DNA of 64,000 nucleotides, from the NCBI GenBank assembly GCA_900542015.1, contig UQLY01000015.1, forward strand, positions 21,316-85,315, read 5' to 3'. The stretch is from an uncultured Lachnospiraceae bacterium. GTDB lineage: Bacteria; Bacillota; Clostridia; Lachnospirales; Lachnospiraceae. The translations under genes were made by a program, and so were the position numbers. The notes under the pieces were generated by a model. The model was not told where the DNA came from and made no database searches. It saw nothing but the letters and a program-made list of their open reading frames with translations. This document shows, piece by piece, positions 25,236 to 32,797 of the stretch. Numbering within the stretch: position 1 is the stretch's first letter; each line of letters begins with the position of its first letter.

Positions 25236-26522
25236 CTAAATAATATGGTTATTTCGTAATATAGATTCTACTATTTCATATTTTTTATTCTTATATGAAA
25301 TTTCAATCAGCTTTATTTCATGTTCTTTAGCATACTTTCGCTTTTCTTCATCATTTCTTTGTTGAATAGCAAACCTTCTCTCTCCACCAAATTCAGTAAC
25401 AGGCTTATAGTGCTGCTCACCTTGACATTCAATAAATGCAACAATTTTCCCTTGTTTATAAACTGCAAAGTCATATCTCAAAGGAGTTTCATTATCTATT
25501 CCATATACCCCGTCAACTGTTACTTCAACTCTATAATTGATCCCATTTTTTATTAAAATATCATTTACAATCCATTGAAAAGAAGATATCTTATGGCATT
25601 CACAAGAAACAGCACTCCAATATCCATTGTAAGCTCTGTAACCATACTCAGTTGGTGGAAAGATACCAAACTTATCACAAGTCACCATTTTTTTATTCCC
25701 ACATAGATAACATTGACATTTATATTCTTTATAGACAATAATATCTTGATATTTCTTTTGATGTCTTTGCGTATAATAAGGAATTGGGACACTTTCCAAT
25801 TTATCGTTTACACATTCAAGCACCTCTAGTGACTCATATATCAATCCCGTATAATCTTTATCATAATTTATTGCATTTTTTCTTGGAATTGATGCAATAA
25901 TCTGGGCATCTTTTTCTGCTTGTTTGAATAACTCTTTCTCTCGCTTATCATTCCAAGCACTACAATATTCATCTGCTGGAATAACATCCTCCTTATCATC
26001 CACTAGACATACTGCCTCATTATTCTCGTACTTCTTTCTTTTATTATAATTGGCATTACTTGCCTTTATAGAATAAGTAAATCTTGACGAACAATATACA
26101 GGTTTGTAACAAACCTTAGGTTCTGTCTGCAATGTTTCTTCAGAATAATATCTTATCTTTCCACATTTTCTACATCTACATTTATAATGTTTTACTCCTG
26201 TACTCTTCTGTAACTCTTCAATTGCTTTATCAAAATCAGAAAATGTTACTGACTCTCCATACACGTTAAAATTAATCGGCTTATATATATATGCTGGTGT
26301 AACAATTGTCTTTCCACCATCCCATCCAGTCCAATCTCTTCGAACATATTTACCTTCTTTCACAGCTTGAAGAAACTCCATCTTTTCTTCTTTAATATCT
26401 AAAATACACGTTTCTTTCATTTGCAAATATTCCGTGCCATCATCCAAGATTTGCAAACACCCAAACTTCATTCCAACCTTTACATCTATTTTCTTAACAG
26501 AGGTATCTAAAATAAAAATCAC
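25236..26522 (-). CDS. Zinc-ribbon and PD-(D/E)XK/Vsr-like nuclease protein
   Basis: 428 residues from a GTG start. The N-terminal half holds two units, each a G-x-x-F/Y-x-x-L-x-V/I-L strand motif followed by a Cys cluster: VGMKFGCLQIL with CRCRKCGK, then LIYESLEVLE with CQCYLCGNKK. These look like zinc ribbons of phage HNH/homing-type DNA-binding modules. The C-terminal 110 residues read RYDFAVYKQGKIVAFIECQGEQHY then LIEISYK, a Vsr/DUF559-like nuclease core in which E-x-Q replaces the usual E-x-K. DNA binding and cleavage are inferred. It is a likely partner of the following unknown gene. The start is uncertain because the ribosome site (GAGGAAGG) almost touches the GTG. Confidence 0.65.
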   Translation of the reverse strand: MIFILDTSVKKIDVKVGMKFGCLQILDDGTEYLQMKETCILDIKEEKMEFLQAVKEGKYVRRDWTGWDGGKTIVTPAYIYKPINFNVYGESVTFSDFDKAIEELQKSTGVKHYKCRCRKCGKIRYYSEETLQTEPKVCYKPVYCSSRFTYSIKASNANYNKRKKYENNEAVCLVDDKEDVIPADEYCSAWNDKREKELFKQAEKDAQIIASIPRKNAINYDKDYTGLIYESLEVLECVNDKLESVPIPYYTQRHQKKYQDIIVYKEYKCQCYLCGNKKMVTCDKFGIFPPTEYGYRAYNGYWSAVSCECHKISSFQWIVNDILIKNGINYRVEVTVDGVYGIDNETPLRYDFAVYKQGKIVAFIECQGEQHYKPVTEFGGERRFAIQQRNDEEKRKYAKEHEIKLIEISYKNKKYEIVESILRNNHII

Positions 26523-26577
26523 CCTTCCTCATAATATTCAAAAAATAATAATATGTATTAAGCAGCCTTTACATTTC

Positions 26578-26615
26578 AATTTTGTTAGCCCCTATAAATC
26601 CCCCTTAACAAAATT
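26578..26615. promoter_or_regulatory. Ten-base perfect inverted repeat upstream of the nuclease gene
   Basis: AATTTTGTTA at 26578-26587 and its exact complement at 26606-26615, separated by 18 bases with a CCCCT...CCCCT pattern. It lies 56 bases before the nuclease start. It is either an operator for a regulator of the cargo pair or an RNA hairpin in its leader; no regulator is encoded beside it. Confidence 0.5.
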
Positions 26616-26647
26616 ATTCTACCATACCAACTGAATTCACACCATAT

Positions 26648-26683
26648 AAAAAGCACTCAACCCAAACAGGCTGAGTGCTTTTT
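26648..26683 (-). terminator. Terminator after the integrase
   Basis: Twelve-base perfect stem (AAAAAGCACTCA / TGAGTGCTTTTT) with a 12-base loop. The A and T runs on either side allow termination in both directions. Confidence 0.85.
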
Positions 26684-26705
26684 ATATTTCTTCTTTATTA
26701 TATTA

Positions 26706-27986
26706 TCATACCACCTTGAACATATTCTGTTTCAAAGGTTTATCATCCGTATCCGAAATTCCCATCTCTTTTCTGGCATTTTCCAATCCCTGCATCTTCT
26801 GAAGTTCCTTCTCAGCATCCTCAAGTCCTACATGGATGTAGACATTGAGCGTCACAGCTATATCCGAATGTCCCATCAAATACTGCAGTGTTTTAGGATT
26901 CATGCCGGACTTTGCCATATTGGAACAATATGTATGTCTGCAAACATGAGGGGTAATATTGGGCATCTGAACCTTATAGATTTCATTGTACCTGCTGACC
27001 ATATGATTGAATCTGTGTTCCCAATGCATGGCTACAAGTGGCATTCCATCTTTGTCCAGAAAAAGAAATCCCGTATAACCATCTATCACTTTCTCAACCT
27101 TATAATCTGGTCTATCCTCAATAATTGCTCGAAACATTTCTGTCACTTCATTTGTCATTGGAATAACCCTTGTTCCGGCATTGGTTTTTGTTGGCTCAAT
27201 TACATACTCTCTTTTGGAAGTTCTTTGCAGCTGATGATCAATATTGATGGTTCTTTTCTCTAAATCAATATCCTTCATTGTAAGTCCACAAAATTCCGAA
27301 ATTCTCATACCTGTGTGAAAAAAGATGTAAATCACTTCATAATATTTACAATAAACCACATCATCATGTATGAATTTCAAGAATTTTCGCATTTGGTCTT
27401 TTGAAATTGCTTCCCTTGTGACAGCATCATTAACTACCACTCCGGCTAATTCAAATTGGAATGGATTTTTCATAAGAACATCATCATCCACAGCCATCTG
27501 AAATGCCGGACGAAGGACTCCTCTCACTGTCTTTATCGTGCTATGCCCTCTCCCATCTTCCTGCTGCATCTTTATCAGAAATAACTTTGCATCAGATGTC
27601 TTTATTTTCGATATTTTTTGACTTCCAAAAGGCTCATTTTTAAGAATGTTTCTCACAAAATTGTAATTGGCTAATGTGTTTGGTCGCATTCCCACCTTAG
27701 TCTTAAGATATCTCTCCACCAATTCATTTACAGTAATATTCTTCCCCAATGGATCCAATCGATTATCAAGATCGTAACCTATCTGTTTTTCTAGTTCTCT
27801 CAGAGAAAGACATGGCTTTTTACCAACCGGGAGCGGATCAGTTGGTTCTAATCTCCAGCTATAAACAAAATGTGGTTTCCCGCCTATATGATACTTAAAC
27901 TGATACTTTCCATTTGCTCTTATTGATTCGCCCCTTCGGAGTACTCTGTGTTTTGAATCTCTTCGCAATCCTGATTTTCCTGCCAT
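26706..27986 (-). CDS. int: Tn916-type tyrosine integrase
   Basis: 426 residues. The N-terminal arm-binding domain (about 1-80: VLRRGESIRANGKYQFKY, then FVYSWRLEPTDPLPVGKK) closely resembles Tn916 Int. The catalytic domain has the full set: Arg228 (TGMRISEF), Lys267, His347 and Arg350 (HVCRHT), His373 (LMGHSD) and Tyr383. It should cut and join DNA at the ends of the element. It overlaps the excisionase gene, and unlike Tn916 it is separated from the nearest border by two cargo genes. Confidence 0.95.
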   Translation of the reverse strand: MAGKSGLRRDSKHRVLRRGESIRANGKYQFKYHIGGKPHFVYSWRLEPTDPLPVGKKPCLSLRELEKQIGYDLDNRLDPLGKNITVNELVERYLKTKVGMRPNTLANYNFVRNILKNEPFGSQKISKIKTSDAKLFLIKMQQEDGRGHSTIKTVRGVLRPAFQMAVDDDVLMKNPFQFELAGVVVNDAVTREAISKDQMRKFLKFIHDDVVYCKYYEVIYIFFHTGMRISEFCGLTMKDIDLEKRTINIDHQLQRTSKREYVIEPTKTNAGTRVIPMTNEVTEMFRAIIEDRPDYKVEKVIDGYTGFLFLDKDGMPLVAMHWEHRFNHMVSRYNEIYKVQMPNITPHVCRHTYCSNMAKSGMNPKTLQYLMGHSDIAVTLNVYIHVGLEDAEKELQKMQGLENARKEMGISDTDDKPLKQNMFKVV

Positions 27987-28195
27987 CCTCGTTCCCTCCT
28001 TCGTATTTCTGGGTGTCCATTCAGATATCTTTCAAACTCTTTTTTCAGAATCAGCCTCCTGCCATTATAATAAAAGGCTATAAATTCCAATCCTTCTTGA
28101 TGTAATAATTCATAAAATTTTCTACGACTCAGTTTATAATAGGTAACTGCCTCTTGAACTGTCATAGTGTCCTTATCATCAACTTTTGATTTCAA
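27920..28195 (-). CDS. xis: Excisionase-like HTH protein, integrase partner
   Basis: 91 residues. A MerR/HTH_17-type winged helix (MTVQEAVTYYKLSRRKFYEL, then FYYNGRRLILKKEFERYL) is followed by a polar tail. The 3' end overlaps the integrase by 67 bases, so the two are coupled as in other xis-int units. It probably directs the integrase to excise. The start is TTG as given, or ATG 30 bases further in. Confidence 0.8.
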   Translation of the reverse strand: MKSKVDDKDTMTVQEAVTYYKLSRRKFYELLHQEGLEFIAFYYNGRRLILKKEFERYLNGHPEIRRRERGWQENQDCEEIQNTEYSEGANQ

Positions 28196-28244
28196 TTATT
28201 CTTTGCCCCTTTCTCAGCTAAAATTCCTCTTTTGAGGTATAACA

Positions 28245-28273
28245 TATATCACTCTGAATCACTTATTTATCAA
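28245..28273 (-). promoter_or_regulatory. Promoter of the first excisionase gene
   Basis: Minus strand: TTGATA, 17 bases, GATATA. The sequence tataacatatatcactct around the -10 box recurs at the promoter of the second excisionase (32292-32320), which shows the two units descend from related elements. Confidence 0.6.
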
Positions 28274-28303
28274 CTACTTTTGGCAGATAAATAACTACTT
28301 TCA

Positions 28304-28336
28304 GCAGACTATATTTCAGCAGACTATATTTCAGAA
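28304..28336. repeat. 15-bp tandem repeat upstream of the excisionase
   Basis: Two tandem copies of agcagactatatttc, flanked by partial copies (ctttcagcag and agaag). They lie between the xis promoter and the primase remnant. They may be recombinase or Xis binding sites, or a deletion scar; this cannot be decided by reading. Confidence 0.5.
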
Positions 28337-28466
28337 GAATCATAGGAATACTCATTACTATTGTTGTAGGTATAATCCGTAACTCTCTCAAGATTTGCAA
28401 CATTTGTGGTATCCAACCGATACAGCTTGCTGCTATCACTCGACACGCACATCAGCCATTTTCCAC

Positions 28467-28589
28467 TCATACATGATCCCTTGCCACGGCAGTCTCCATG
28501 TCCTTCGGACACTTAACCTCTGCCTTATTGGGATAGGAGCAGTTCGCTGCATTACCAACGCAGTCGGCAGTAAATATTGTCATCTGCAT
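28467..28589 (-). pseudogene. N-terminal remnant of a plasmid/phage primase-type gene
   Basis: A 40-codon open frame with a strong AGGAGG site encodes MQMTIFTADCVGNAANCSYP and continues to ARDHV before a TGA. This N-terminus resembles the start of large primase / virulence-associated-E-like proteins of clostridial mobile elements, which normally run for several hundred residues. Only the first 40 remain; the following bases do not continue the family. It marks a deletion that joined the replication region to the xis-int module. It overlaps the stop of the gene at 28590. Confidence 0.55.
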
Positions 28590-28970
28590 TTAGGTATCCT
28601 CCTTGTTAAAGTATTTAATTGTCATCTGCTTACGCTCTGCGTAGGCTATCTCTTTCTGCATCCCGGCTGTCGGCTCACCGAACACCCACAATTCCTTACA
28701 ATGGGAAAGAACAGCAATATCCATAAACATCGCCAGTTCCCTCTCGGTCTCTTCCGACATGAACTGTGGAAACAACAGATGTGGTGCTATCGGAATAGCA
28801 CCCTGGTCGACTGCCATCCGGCAGTAACCTCTCGCACGTCTTACGTTGTTTTCCACATCTCCGCTGTAAGCAGAACAGATATAAACCATTGGTCTGTACT
28901 TACCCTTATCAGCCAGAGCGTGATATGGTGTCGGGTCGGCATAGCCTTCTGGGTTCTTATATTCGAGCAT
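28590..28970 (-). CDS. DUF4406 / nucleoside deoxyribosyltransferase-like protein
   Basis: 126 residues from ATG 28970 (AGGAG eight bases upstream). The core RPMVYICSAYSGDVENNVRR, then PIAPHLLFPQF and ELWVFGEPTAGMQKEI, fits the Rossmann-like nucleoside 2-deoxyribosyltransferase fold used by DUF4406 proteins common in phages and plasmids. The likely role is nucleotide handling; the substrate is unknown. It lies just upstream of the primase remnant, the order expected in an element's replication region. Confidence 0.7.
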   Translation of the reverse strand: MLEYKNPEGYADPTPYHALADKGKYRPMVYICSAYSGDVENNVRRARGYCRMAVDQGAIPIAPHLLFPQFMSEETERELAMFMDIAVLSHCKELWVFGEPTAGMQKEIAYAERKQMTIKYFNKEDT

Positions 28971-29075
28971 TCTGTCCGCTCCTTTCATGTGTGATAGGGA
29001 TGTCTATCCCTCCACTTTCCCACGGACAGCTTTTTTCATTTTGGGCGGGGTATTTTTTCAAGAAATAAAAAAATT

Positions 29076-29098
29076 ACCTTGGGGAGAACCCCCAAGGT
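29076..29098 (-). terminator. Terminator after the element regulator gene
   Basis: Nine-base stem ACCTTGGGG / CCCCAAGGT and, on the minus strand, AATTTTTTT. It follows the gene ending at 29117. Confidence 0.85.
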
Positions 29099-29116
29099 CG
29101 TGTGAATCGTTTCATA

Positions 29117-29956
29117 TTATTTTTTATCTTCTTTTGCTTTCAAGGCTTTTCTGATTTTCAAAGCCTCTTTATAATACTTTTCTTCATAATCAGTATGTTG
29201 TTTCTCTGCCCATTCCTCTGCATAGTCCAACAGGAAATGCTCTATACATGATAGCATTCTATGATGGGCTCCAAGAAATGAATCTTCCATATTGCGTTTC
29301 TTTATCTGTAATGACTTATGGTTTCCATCCTCATTTAATAATAATGATGTATAGATGTCGGATATTTCTACTTCTTTTTCTGCACGTTCCGACCCACGAA
29401 TCTGTTTATCAATATCATTCATTTCTACAATTCGACTGGCATAACTGAACCAGGACATCGGTATCGCATAATAACTGTCTCCACATAATAAATCAGACCA
29501 CCACGATGTATAAGAAAAGGCATTCTCCTCATCAGAATCGCCATCGTCTTCCGGCATATTTTCAACAAGGCAGTTTACGGCATCTTCGGACAGACCAGTC
29601 TTCTGGCATATGTCAGCAACCTCAAGATCAGATGACATTATCTCGGACTTTCCATATAAATAATCGAGGGAACAATCCAAGATAACGCTGTATGCATACA
29701 TATACTGACTCGGCACCTTACAAGCCTCATCATATTTATCCTGCGTTAAATGATTCTGAATGTTCCTTCTTATTGCCTCAACTTCTTCAAAAGGATTAGT
29801 ATACTCTTTGTGTTCACGTATCTTTACTATTTCACGGCATCTTTTATTACTGTAGATAGCATTTGCAAGAGTTCCTGTATCTCCCATCTGCCTTGCGTCA
29901 GCAACGGTCAGCAGTCTTTTACCAAATGTATTATACTTTTCGGCTTTCTTGGACAT
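29117..29956 (-). CDS. Element-encoded regulator-like protein with degenerate HTH
   Basis: 279 residues, start with GAGGTGAG. No strong family match. The segment ILDCSLDYLYGKSEIM is typical of the end of Cro/CI-type HTH domains in Firmicutes phage repressors, and DICQKTGLSEDAVNCLVENM resembles a second helix-turn-helix. It is divergent from the gene at 30115, and the 160 bases between them hold two clear dyads. A repressor that controls both directions is the most likely reading, but this is inference. Confidence 0.55.
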   Translation of the reverse strand: MSKKAEKYNTFGKRLLTVADARQMGDTGTLANAIYSNKRCREIVKIREHKEYTNPFEEVEAIRRNIQNHLTQDKYDEACKVPSQYMYAYSVILDCSLDYLYGKSEIMSSDLEVADICQKTGLSEDAVNCLVENMPEDDGDSDEENAFSYTSWWSDLLCGDSYYAIPMSWFSYASRIVEMNDIDKQIRGSERAEKEVEISDIYTSLLLNEDGNHKSLQIKKRNMEDSFLGAHHRMLSCIEHFLLDYAEEWAEKQHTDYEEKYYKEALKIRKALKAKEDKK

Positions 29957-29970
29957 TATCTCACCTCTTA

Positions 29971-30035
29971 AACGAATTACTATTCGTTATAAATATATTC
30001 ATCATCTTATAACGGTTAGTATTACGAACTGTTAT
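29971..30035. promoter_or_regulatory. Two dyad operators between divergent element genes
   Basis: Dyad 1 is AACGAAT-tact-ATTCGTT (29971-29988), a perfect seven-base inverted repeat. Dyad 2 spans 30009-30035 (ATAACGGTT ... AACTGTTAT), with one mismatch in nine. They share AAC...GTT ends and lie about 40 bases apart, a typical repressor control region. Confidence 0.65.
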
Positions 30036-30114
30036 TCTTTACTTTAGAATAGCACGGATGTATGATTTATACAACAAGAAAACAAATATTTTCATTCCAA
30101 AGGAGGAAACAATT

Positions 30115-30510
30115 ATGAACACTACAGCAAACCAGATAGCAAAGATTATCTCTACACCTAACCCTTCAGCACCTATCACAACTCACGCCCTGGCAGAACT
30201 TGGTAACGGCAGTATGCAGAACGGTCTCCGAAGAATCGTTAGCTACTTCGCAGCCGAGTCAGCATCCAACTTAAGGCTCGGAAGAATACAGGGTGGCCTT
30301 GTCGGTGTAATCGGCACCGCTGCCGTAGCCGGAGGAATTGCTTTCATATACCATGAAACACAGAAAAAGCAGTTAGAAACCGAGGGCAAGGTTATCCTTA
30401 ACACCCTTCAGAAGTCCGCAAACAAAAACACAGTAATAGTAGAAGAAACTCCCTCCGATGATGTGACCGAAGGGTCTGATACCGATAACAACACTCCTTC
30501 CGAAAAATAG
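30115..30510 (+). CDS. Small single-pass membrane protein of the element
   Basis: 131 residues from ATG 30115 with AAGGAGG; the longer frame from 30058 is not supported. One hydrophobic segment (about 62-80, GGLVGVIGTAAVAGGIAFIY) lies in the middle, with a polar N-terminus and an acidic, Thr/Asp-rich C-terminus. Not recognised. It is the only plus-strand gene in this part and is followed by its own terminator. Confidence 0.65.
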   Translation: MNTTANQIAKIISTPNPSAPITTHALAELGNGSMQNGLRRIVSYFAAESASNLRLGRIQGGLVGVIGTAAVAGGIAFIYHETQKKQLETEGKVILNTLQKSANKNTVIVEETPSDDVTEGSDTDNNTPSEK

Positions 30511-30539
30511 TCTCCATTCCATATACACCTCCTTTCAGG

Positions 30540-30570
30540 GTGCGAATCCGTAACAGGGTTCGCACTTTTT
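30540..30570 (+). terminator. Terminator after the small membrane protein gene
   Basis: Stem gtgcgaa / ttcgcac, twelve-base loop, then a run of six T. Confidence 0.8.
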
Positions 30571-30580
30571 TATAAAAATA

Positions 30581-30603
30581 GCCCCGAGTTCACTCCCCGG
30601 GGC
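30581..30603 (-). terminator. Terminator of the convergent minus-strand operon
   Basis: GC-rich stem (gccccg / cggggc plus inner pairs), followed on the minus strand by TATTTTTAT. It sits back to back with the plus-strand terminator. Confidence 0.75.
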
Positions 30604-30619
30604 CATGTGTTGTTTCATA

Positions 30620-31066
30620 TTATTTTGTAAGTTCTTTGATTTCCTTCAATGTCTGGTTGCAAGCCTCCATCTGTTTTTCCAGCAACGAAATCTTCTCGAC
30701 TAATAACTGTGATACACCTACCGGCTCAGCAGTTTCTTCTTTTTCAGTAGTTGGAAGATTAGCTATAGTATAAGCTATTATGGCTCTGTAGGTTGTCGTA
30801 ACAGGCTTATTTATCGCTGCTGCAATGGTTTTCAATCTATCATTAGACTCGCTTTTTATAGTAACTTTTCTCTGTACGGTTTCATTCTCCTCACCGCTTT
30901 CAATGTAATCGAGCAAATCTTCCGGGCTTCCTTTAAACCGATCAATAGCATCATTGAAGATAAAGGCATCGCGGGTCTGATTAGAATTCGTTGTCGGGTA
31001 CCACCTCTCCCTTAACACCTTTGCCTGTTCATCACTTTTTTTATCAACCAATACATTAATCTGCAT
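30620..31066 (-). CDS. Predicted DNA-binding protein (ribbon-helix-helix-like)
   Basis: 148 residues from ATG 31066 (GGAGG eight bases upstream, inside the previous gene's end). A basic central part (VQRKVTIKSESNDRLKTIAA, then NKPVTTTYRAIIAY) has the strand-helix-helix spacing of RHH/CopG proteins. A C-terminal coiled coil (about 115-148) probably drives oligomerisation. Function is not recognised; element maintenance or regulation is plausible. Confidence 0.5.
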   Translation of the reverse strand: MQINVLVDKKSDEQAKVLRERWYPTTNSNQTRDAFIFNDAIDRFKGSPEDLLDYIESGEENETVQRKVTIKSESNDRLKTIAAAINKPVTTTYRAIIAYTIANLPTTEKEETAEPVGVSQLLVEKISLLEKQMEACNQTLKEIKELTK

Positions 31067-31346
31067 CTTCATCTCCTCCTTTATTATCTGTAGCCAATAT
31101 ACTTTCTGGCTCATTATAAATCCTCATTACTGTTTGTTTTTGTTTATCTGTGAGTTCATCAAACCTCTTGTGTTTTACACAAATTTCGTACCATGCCGTT
31201 CCCTCGATACCCCCACAATTCCCACAAGTCCGTGGCGAGATGACCTTAAAAGGATACATTCTTGGTGCGTAGTCCCAGCCTTCAGCGAATCCCTCTTCCG
31301 GGGTTAGCCAAGCCTCAGATTCACAAATTTCGCAAATATGATGCAA
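31056..31346 (-). CDS. Small zinc-ribbon-like element protein
   Basis: 96 residues from a TTG start. Two Cys pairs (CEIC near residue 5 and CGNC near residue 41) suggest one zinc site. An open frame continues upstream without ATG, so the start is uncertain. The 3' end overlaps the next gene. Similar small zinc proteins are common in plasmids and phages, without known function. Confidence 0.5.
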   Translation of the reverse strand: MHHICEICESEAWLTPEEGFAEGWDYAPRMYPFKVISPRTCGNCGGIEGTAWYEICVKHKRFDELTDKQKQTVMRIYNEPESILATDNKGGDEDAD

Positions 31347-31404
31347 TTTAACATCAGAATATTCCTTATCATTATCTTTTGATGGAAGCGGCAGTTTCGT
31401 TTCA

Positions 31405-31686
31405 TTAAGAATAGTTCGGATGGTCTTTCACATACTTATCGTGCCGTTTTATCTCCTTGGCCATCTCGGCTACCGTCCACCCACGCTTATGCTCGTGATA
31501 CCACTCGTCCGTGATGCTGTGCTTATGATGTAGAACCACAGGTCTGTCCGGGTCATAGGTCTTGAGGAATATCATCCAACAATGACCCGTGTTCTTGGAT
31601 TGCACAGAAACAAATCTGTCCTCAACCCTCAAGACCTTAAAATAATCATTCTTCAGCAGCACCATATCTTCTTTCTTAAACCTCAT
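31405..31686 (-). CDS. Small element protein, function unknown
   Basis: 93 residues from ATG 31686 (AGGAGG nine bases upstream). The N-terminal half is strand-rich (MVLLKNDYFKVLRVEDRFVS) and SH3-like in pattern; the C-terminal half is helical and basic (AEMAKEIKRHDKYVKDHP). Not recognised. First gene of the three-gene minus-strand unit that ends at 30620. Confidence 0.6.
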   Translation of the reverse strand: MRFKKEDMVLLKNDYFKVLRVEDRFVSVQSKNTGHCWMIFLKTYDPDRPVVLHHKHSITDEWYHEHKRGWTVAEMAKEIKRHDKYVKDHPNYS

Positions 31687-31761
31687 AGGCAATTACCTCC
31701 TTATGCCCTTCTTTGCTGTAAAAATTGATGGATAATTCGCACCGAACGGTGCATAAATGAT

Positions 31762-31780
31762 TTAACGATATAATCGTTAA
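31762..31780. promoter_or_regulatory. TTAACGAT dyad between element genes
   Basis: Perfect eight-base inverted repeat TTAACGAT-ata-ATCGTTAA. The half-site TTAACGAT recurs twice at 32644 and 32665, so a sequence-specific element regulator probably binds all three. The surrounding 31.69-31.98 kb gap holds no supportable gene; an integrase gene would be expected here after the excisionase but is missing. Confidence 0.6.
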
Positions 31781-31979
31781 TGGTGTTTCAAAATGAGCAT
31801 TTCAGAATATGTCCGATACCCCGATATTTGAAAAATGTGACTTTTAACCTTGTACCCTTTGAGAAAGCCCTTTATTTCACGGACTTCGTGCCATTTCCCG
31901 TATTTTCCTTTGTATCAATCTCAAAGTCGGGATTTTCCCTTGCCCCTGTGGATACAATCCCAATAAAAAAATCATGGTT

Positions 31980-32252
31980 TTAACTTACACCATAATTCTC
32001 TTCCAATCCTACATCATTTTTATTCTGTTCTCGCACCATAAGTTGATTTAAATATGCTTCAAGCCTTGGTCTGCAAATAAGATATTTATTACCCCAACGG
32101 ATGCTAAACTCTCCTTCATTACTTTCGCACAGCCTTCTCATATTCTTAATTCCAATATTAAAATATGATGCAGCCTCTCGAATAGTCAACATATATTTTT
32201 CAGGAATTGCGACCAATTCCTGATTATTCTTTTGGCTCTGTAAATTCTCCAT
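31980..32252 (-). CDS. xis: Tn916-type excisionase, orphan
   Basis: 90 residues with GGAGG upstream. The core YMLTIREAASYFNIGIKNMR, then WGNKYLICRPRLEAYL, matches Tn916 Xis closely. Xis-int pairs are normally adjacent, but no integrase follows on the minus strand; the nearest one, at 26.7 kb, has its own excisionase. This looks like the relic of a second element whose integrase was lost. Confidence 0.85.
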   Translation of the reverse strand: MENLQSQKNNQELVAIPEKYMLTIREAASYFNIGIKNMRRLCESNEGEFSIRWGNKYLICRPRLEAYLNQLMVREQNKNDVGLEENYGVS

Positions 32253-32291
32253 GTGTCATATCCTCCAATCTGATTTTCAAAGGGTATAACA

Positions 32292-32320
32292 TATATCACT
32301 CTTACAGTGGGATAAGTCAA
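32292..32320 (-). promoter_or_regulatory. Promoter of the orphan excisionase
   Basis: Minus strand: TTGACT, 17 bases, GATATA. It shares tataacatatatcactct with the promoter at 28245-28273. Confidence 0.65.
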
Positions 32321-32390
32321 CTACCATCTACTTTCTGCTAATCTTTTCTCAGTTAATATGCGATTTATCCATCTATCTCATAGAAAAATC

Positions 32391-32558
32391 TTATAATCCA
32401 TACTTTGACCTCATATTAGAGATCACACGATCTGCATCCTTGAAGTTTCCCTGTTCTCTAGACTTTTTCAATTTTGCAAGCATCTCTTCCTCAGTCATTG
32501 GTGCGTATAATTTACTCTTTAACTCTTTTTCTACTCTGACCCAAATTGTGCCATCCAT
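32391..32558 (-). CDS. Small helical protein of the element
   Basis: 55 residues from ATG 32558 (GAGGTG upstream); the open frame to 32612 lacks a ribosome site. Helical and charged (MTEEEMLAKLKKSREQGNFK), ending NMRSKYGL. It resembles the antitoxin-like or regulator-like small proteins of mobile elements but is not recognised. Confidence 0.5.
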   Translation of the reverse strand: MDGTIWVRVEKELKSKLYAPMTEEEMLAKLKKSREQGNFKDADRVISNMRSKYGL

Positions 32559-32643
32559 GTTCAGCACCTCATTTTCTTTATTATAGTAACAACTCATTTG
32601 TATTATTTGCAAAATTTGTAAACTGTTAGGTTACTGCTACTTT

Positions 32644-32675
32644 TTAACGATTATTCTATACAATTTAACGATTAT
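32644..32675. repeat. Two direct TTAACGATTAT sites
   Basis: TTAACGATTAT at 32644-32654 and 32665-32675, 21 bases apart (two helical turns). Same half-site as the dyad at 31762. The 32.56-33.18 kb gap around them contains no gene, only these sites and the 205-bp repeat. Confidence 0.6.
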
Positions 32676-32797
32676 CCACATTTCCTATTTTTCATCTTTC
32701 CATTCGTAGTATTACCGTAGTCTCTAACTACTACAAGTGCAAAAATCTGCCCCATTTTGCCCCATAAAGTACCGGTTTTACTGCATTTCCACAGTCC

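Noticed and set aside
28324..28512. 62-codon open frame on the minus strand
   Set aside because: No ribosome site and it overlaps the primase remnant out of frame; the remnant explains the coding signal better.
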